This document shows, in pieces, positions 7,028 through 7,699 of a stretch of 7,699 nt of DNA. The notes below the pieces were generated by a model. It saw nothing but the letters and a program-made list of their open reading frames with translations, made no database searches and was not told the DNA's origin. The position numbers and the translations under genes were made by a program. The stretch lies in the NCBI GenBank assembly GCA_020027305.1, contig JAHRAM010000009.1:1-7699 (forward strand). The letters are read 5' to 3'. Within the stretch, counting starts at the first letter, position 1. Every line of letters begins with the position of its first letter. The stretch comes from Acidimicrobiia bacterium. Its GTDB lineage: Bacteria > Actinomycetota > Acidimicrobiia > Acidimicrobiales > Hopanoidiivorantaceae.

Positions 7028-7699
7028 CTATCTCGCCAAAGGGTTGCCCTTAAAAGGCGCACGCCACTTACATGGGTAGAAATCATAAGGCCCTTCTTTG
7101 TGACCGATGAAGCCTATGTCGGATGCTGCTTTTATTTGCGCTTCAGTGCCAGACATTTCTGAAATTGTTTCAAATGTTACAGAGCTTGCAGGTGTTTCAA
7201 TGTCAAGTACTCTGTTTAGGTTTCCACAGTTACTATTGGTAAAGTTAGTTCCTGAATTTCGCTTAGGTAGTGCAAAAGTATTTTTGTGTCCAAAACCATC
7301 CTTCGGGGTAGGGTTTACTTCGCAATAAAAATAACCGTTGTTTCTATCGGTGTTGATATGAAAATAAGTAGGTGGATTGTAGCTGGCATTGCCATATTTA
7401 ATTAGGGCTGGGTGTTTAGTAGCATCATCTACAAGTGCCTTTCGCCAGTGACCATAAAAATCATTGTTTGGAACAGCAGTGGTGCTATATTCCGCATCAG
7501 CAACTTCAAAAACTTTTACTTCAATAGGCTTGTGATAACTAAATCTAGTGTCATAATAAGAACCAAAAGATTGACACGCCCTAAAAAATGCTTCTACTTC
7601 TGGAGTAATCTTGTCAGTATCTGAAGCATTGGCATCTTTAACCCTAAACTCACAATTTAGCTCAGCATAAGGGGCATAATAAGTCAAAGTTGAATCCGC
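7028..7699 (-). CDS. Gene C: C-terminal part of a third paralogue; 5' end outside window
   Basis: The frame is open from the right edge to a TAG at 7030-7028, giving 223 residues that align with the last part of gene B. The TTG at 7687 is not a real start, because the frame continues upstream as A-D-S-T-L-T-Y-Y, matching S-S-N-L-T-F-Y of B. Landmarks are YAPYAELNCEFR, FFRACQS, RFSYHKPIEVK, LIKYGNASYN, NNGYFYCE, VTFETISEMS and the invariant end PYDFYPCKWRAPFKGNPLA. All five cysteines have partners in B. Stretches between the landmarks differ in length and sequence, for example residues K-D-A-N-A-S-D-T-D-K near the edge, absent from B. Function is unknown, as for A and B. Confidence 0.9.
   Translation of the reverse strand, partial: ADSTLTYYAPYAELNCEFRVKDANASDTDKITPEVEAFFRACQSFGSYYDTRFSYHKPIEVKVFEVADAEYSTTAVPNNDFYGHWRKALVDDATKHPALIKYGNASYNPPTYFHINTDRNNGYFYCEVNPTPKDGFGHKNTFALPKRNSGTNFTNSNCGNLNRVLDIETPASSVTFETISEMSGTEAQIKAASDIGFIGHKEGPYDFYPCKWRAPFKGNPLAR
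7035..7114 (-). repeat. Near-identical 3' coding segment, gene C copy
   Basis: This is the partner of 2988-3067, with 77 of 80 bases identical and all differences synonymous. It forms the ends of about 4.05 kb direct repeats and could serve as a crossover point between gene copies. Confidence 0.85.

Noticed and set aside
7028..7687. Gene C as a complete short gene starting at TTG 7687
   Set aside because: The frame stays open to the window edge and the residues before the TTG align with gene B, so this is the tail of a longer gene.
1..7699. CRISPR array, tRNA, rRNA, insertion sequence or phage genes
   Set aside because: No regularly spaced short repeats, tRNA cloverleaf, rRNA signature, transposase or integrase frame, or terminal inverted repeats were seen. 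The only repetition is that of the three paralogues.

Overview
The window is a slice of a tandem gene family and holds nothing else that I can support. Three paralogous genes lie head to tail, all on the minus strand. Gene A (1-2787) has its 5' end in the window and runs off the left edge. Gene B (2981-6805) is complete. Gene C (7028-7699) shows only its last 223 codons, with its 5' part beyond the right edge. Transcription runs right to left (C, then B, then A). The B-to-C stop-codon spacing gives a repeat unit of about 4.05 kb; aligned points in A and B lie 4.08-4.19 kb apart. More copies outside the window are likely.

Each product is a large protein of about 1270-1330 residues. It has a short basic N-terminal leader, a glycine-bounded hydrophobic helix starting I-T-L-P that resembles a type IV prepilin N-terminus, and a charged helical stretch. 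Roughly 1200 extracytoplasmic residues follow, rich in Cys, Asn and Tyr, with about 30 conserved cysteines. Between the two halves of this part sits an acidic loop of EF-hand-like spacing. The C-terminal end is almost invariant between B and C. I recognise no named family. The best inference is a surface-exposed, disulfide-stabilised, possibly calcium-binding protein, such as a pilus-associated or adhesin-like protein, kept as a multicopy family.

The two gaps, 2788-2980 and 6806-7027, are homologous. Each has a sigma70-like promoter and a conserved block of about 60 bp containing an ATG followed by a C-rich tract on the coding strand (C5-T-T-C5 in A, C5-T-C7 in B). Each also has a hairpin just after the preceding stop codon. 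The block differs in frame between copies. In A the upstream ATG reads into the gene, and the ATG aligned with B's likely start is out of frame. In B the upstream ATG opens a 31-codon reading frame ending on the likely start codon of B.

The DNA is AT-rich by eye. The promoter shapes, compact spacing, TAG stops and prepilin-like leader point to a bacterium. I cannot assign a phylum, and there is no tRNA, rRNA, transposase, integrase or CRISPR to help. No stretch over 300 bases lacks a gene.
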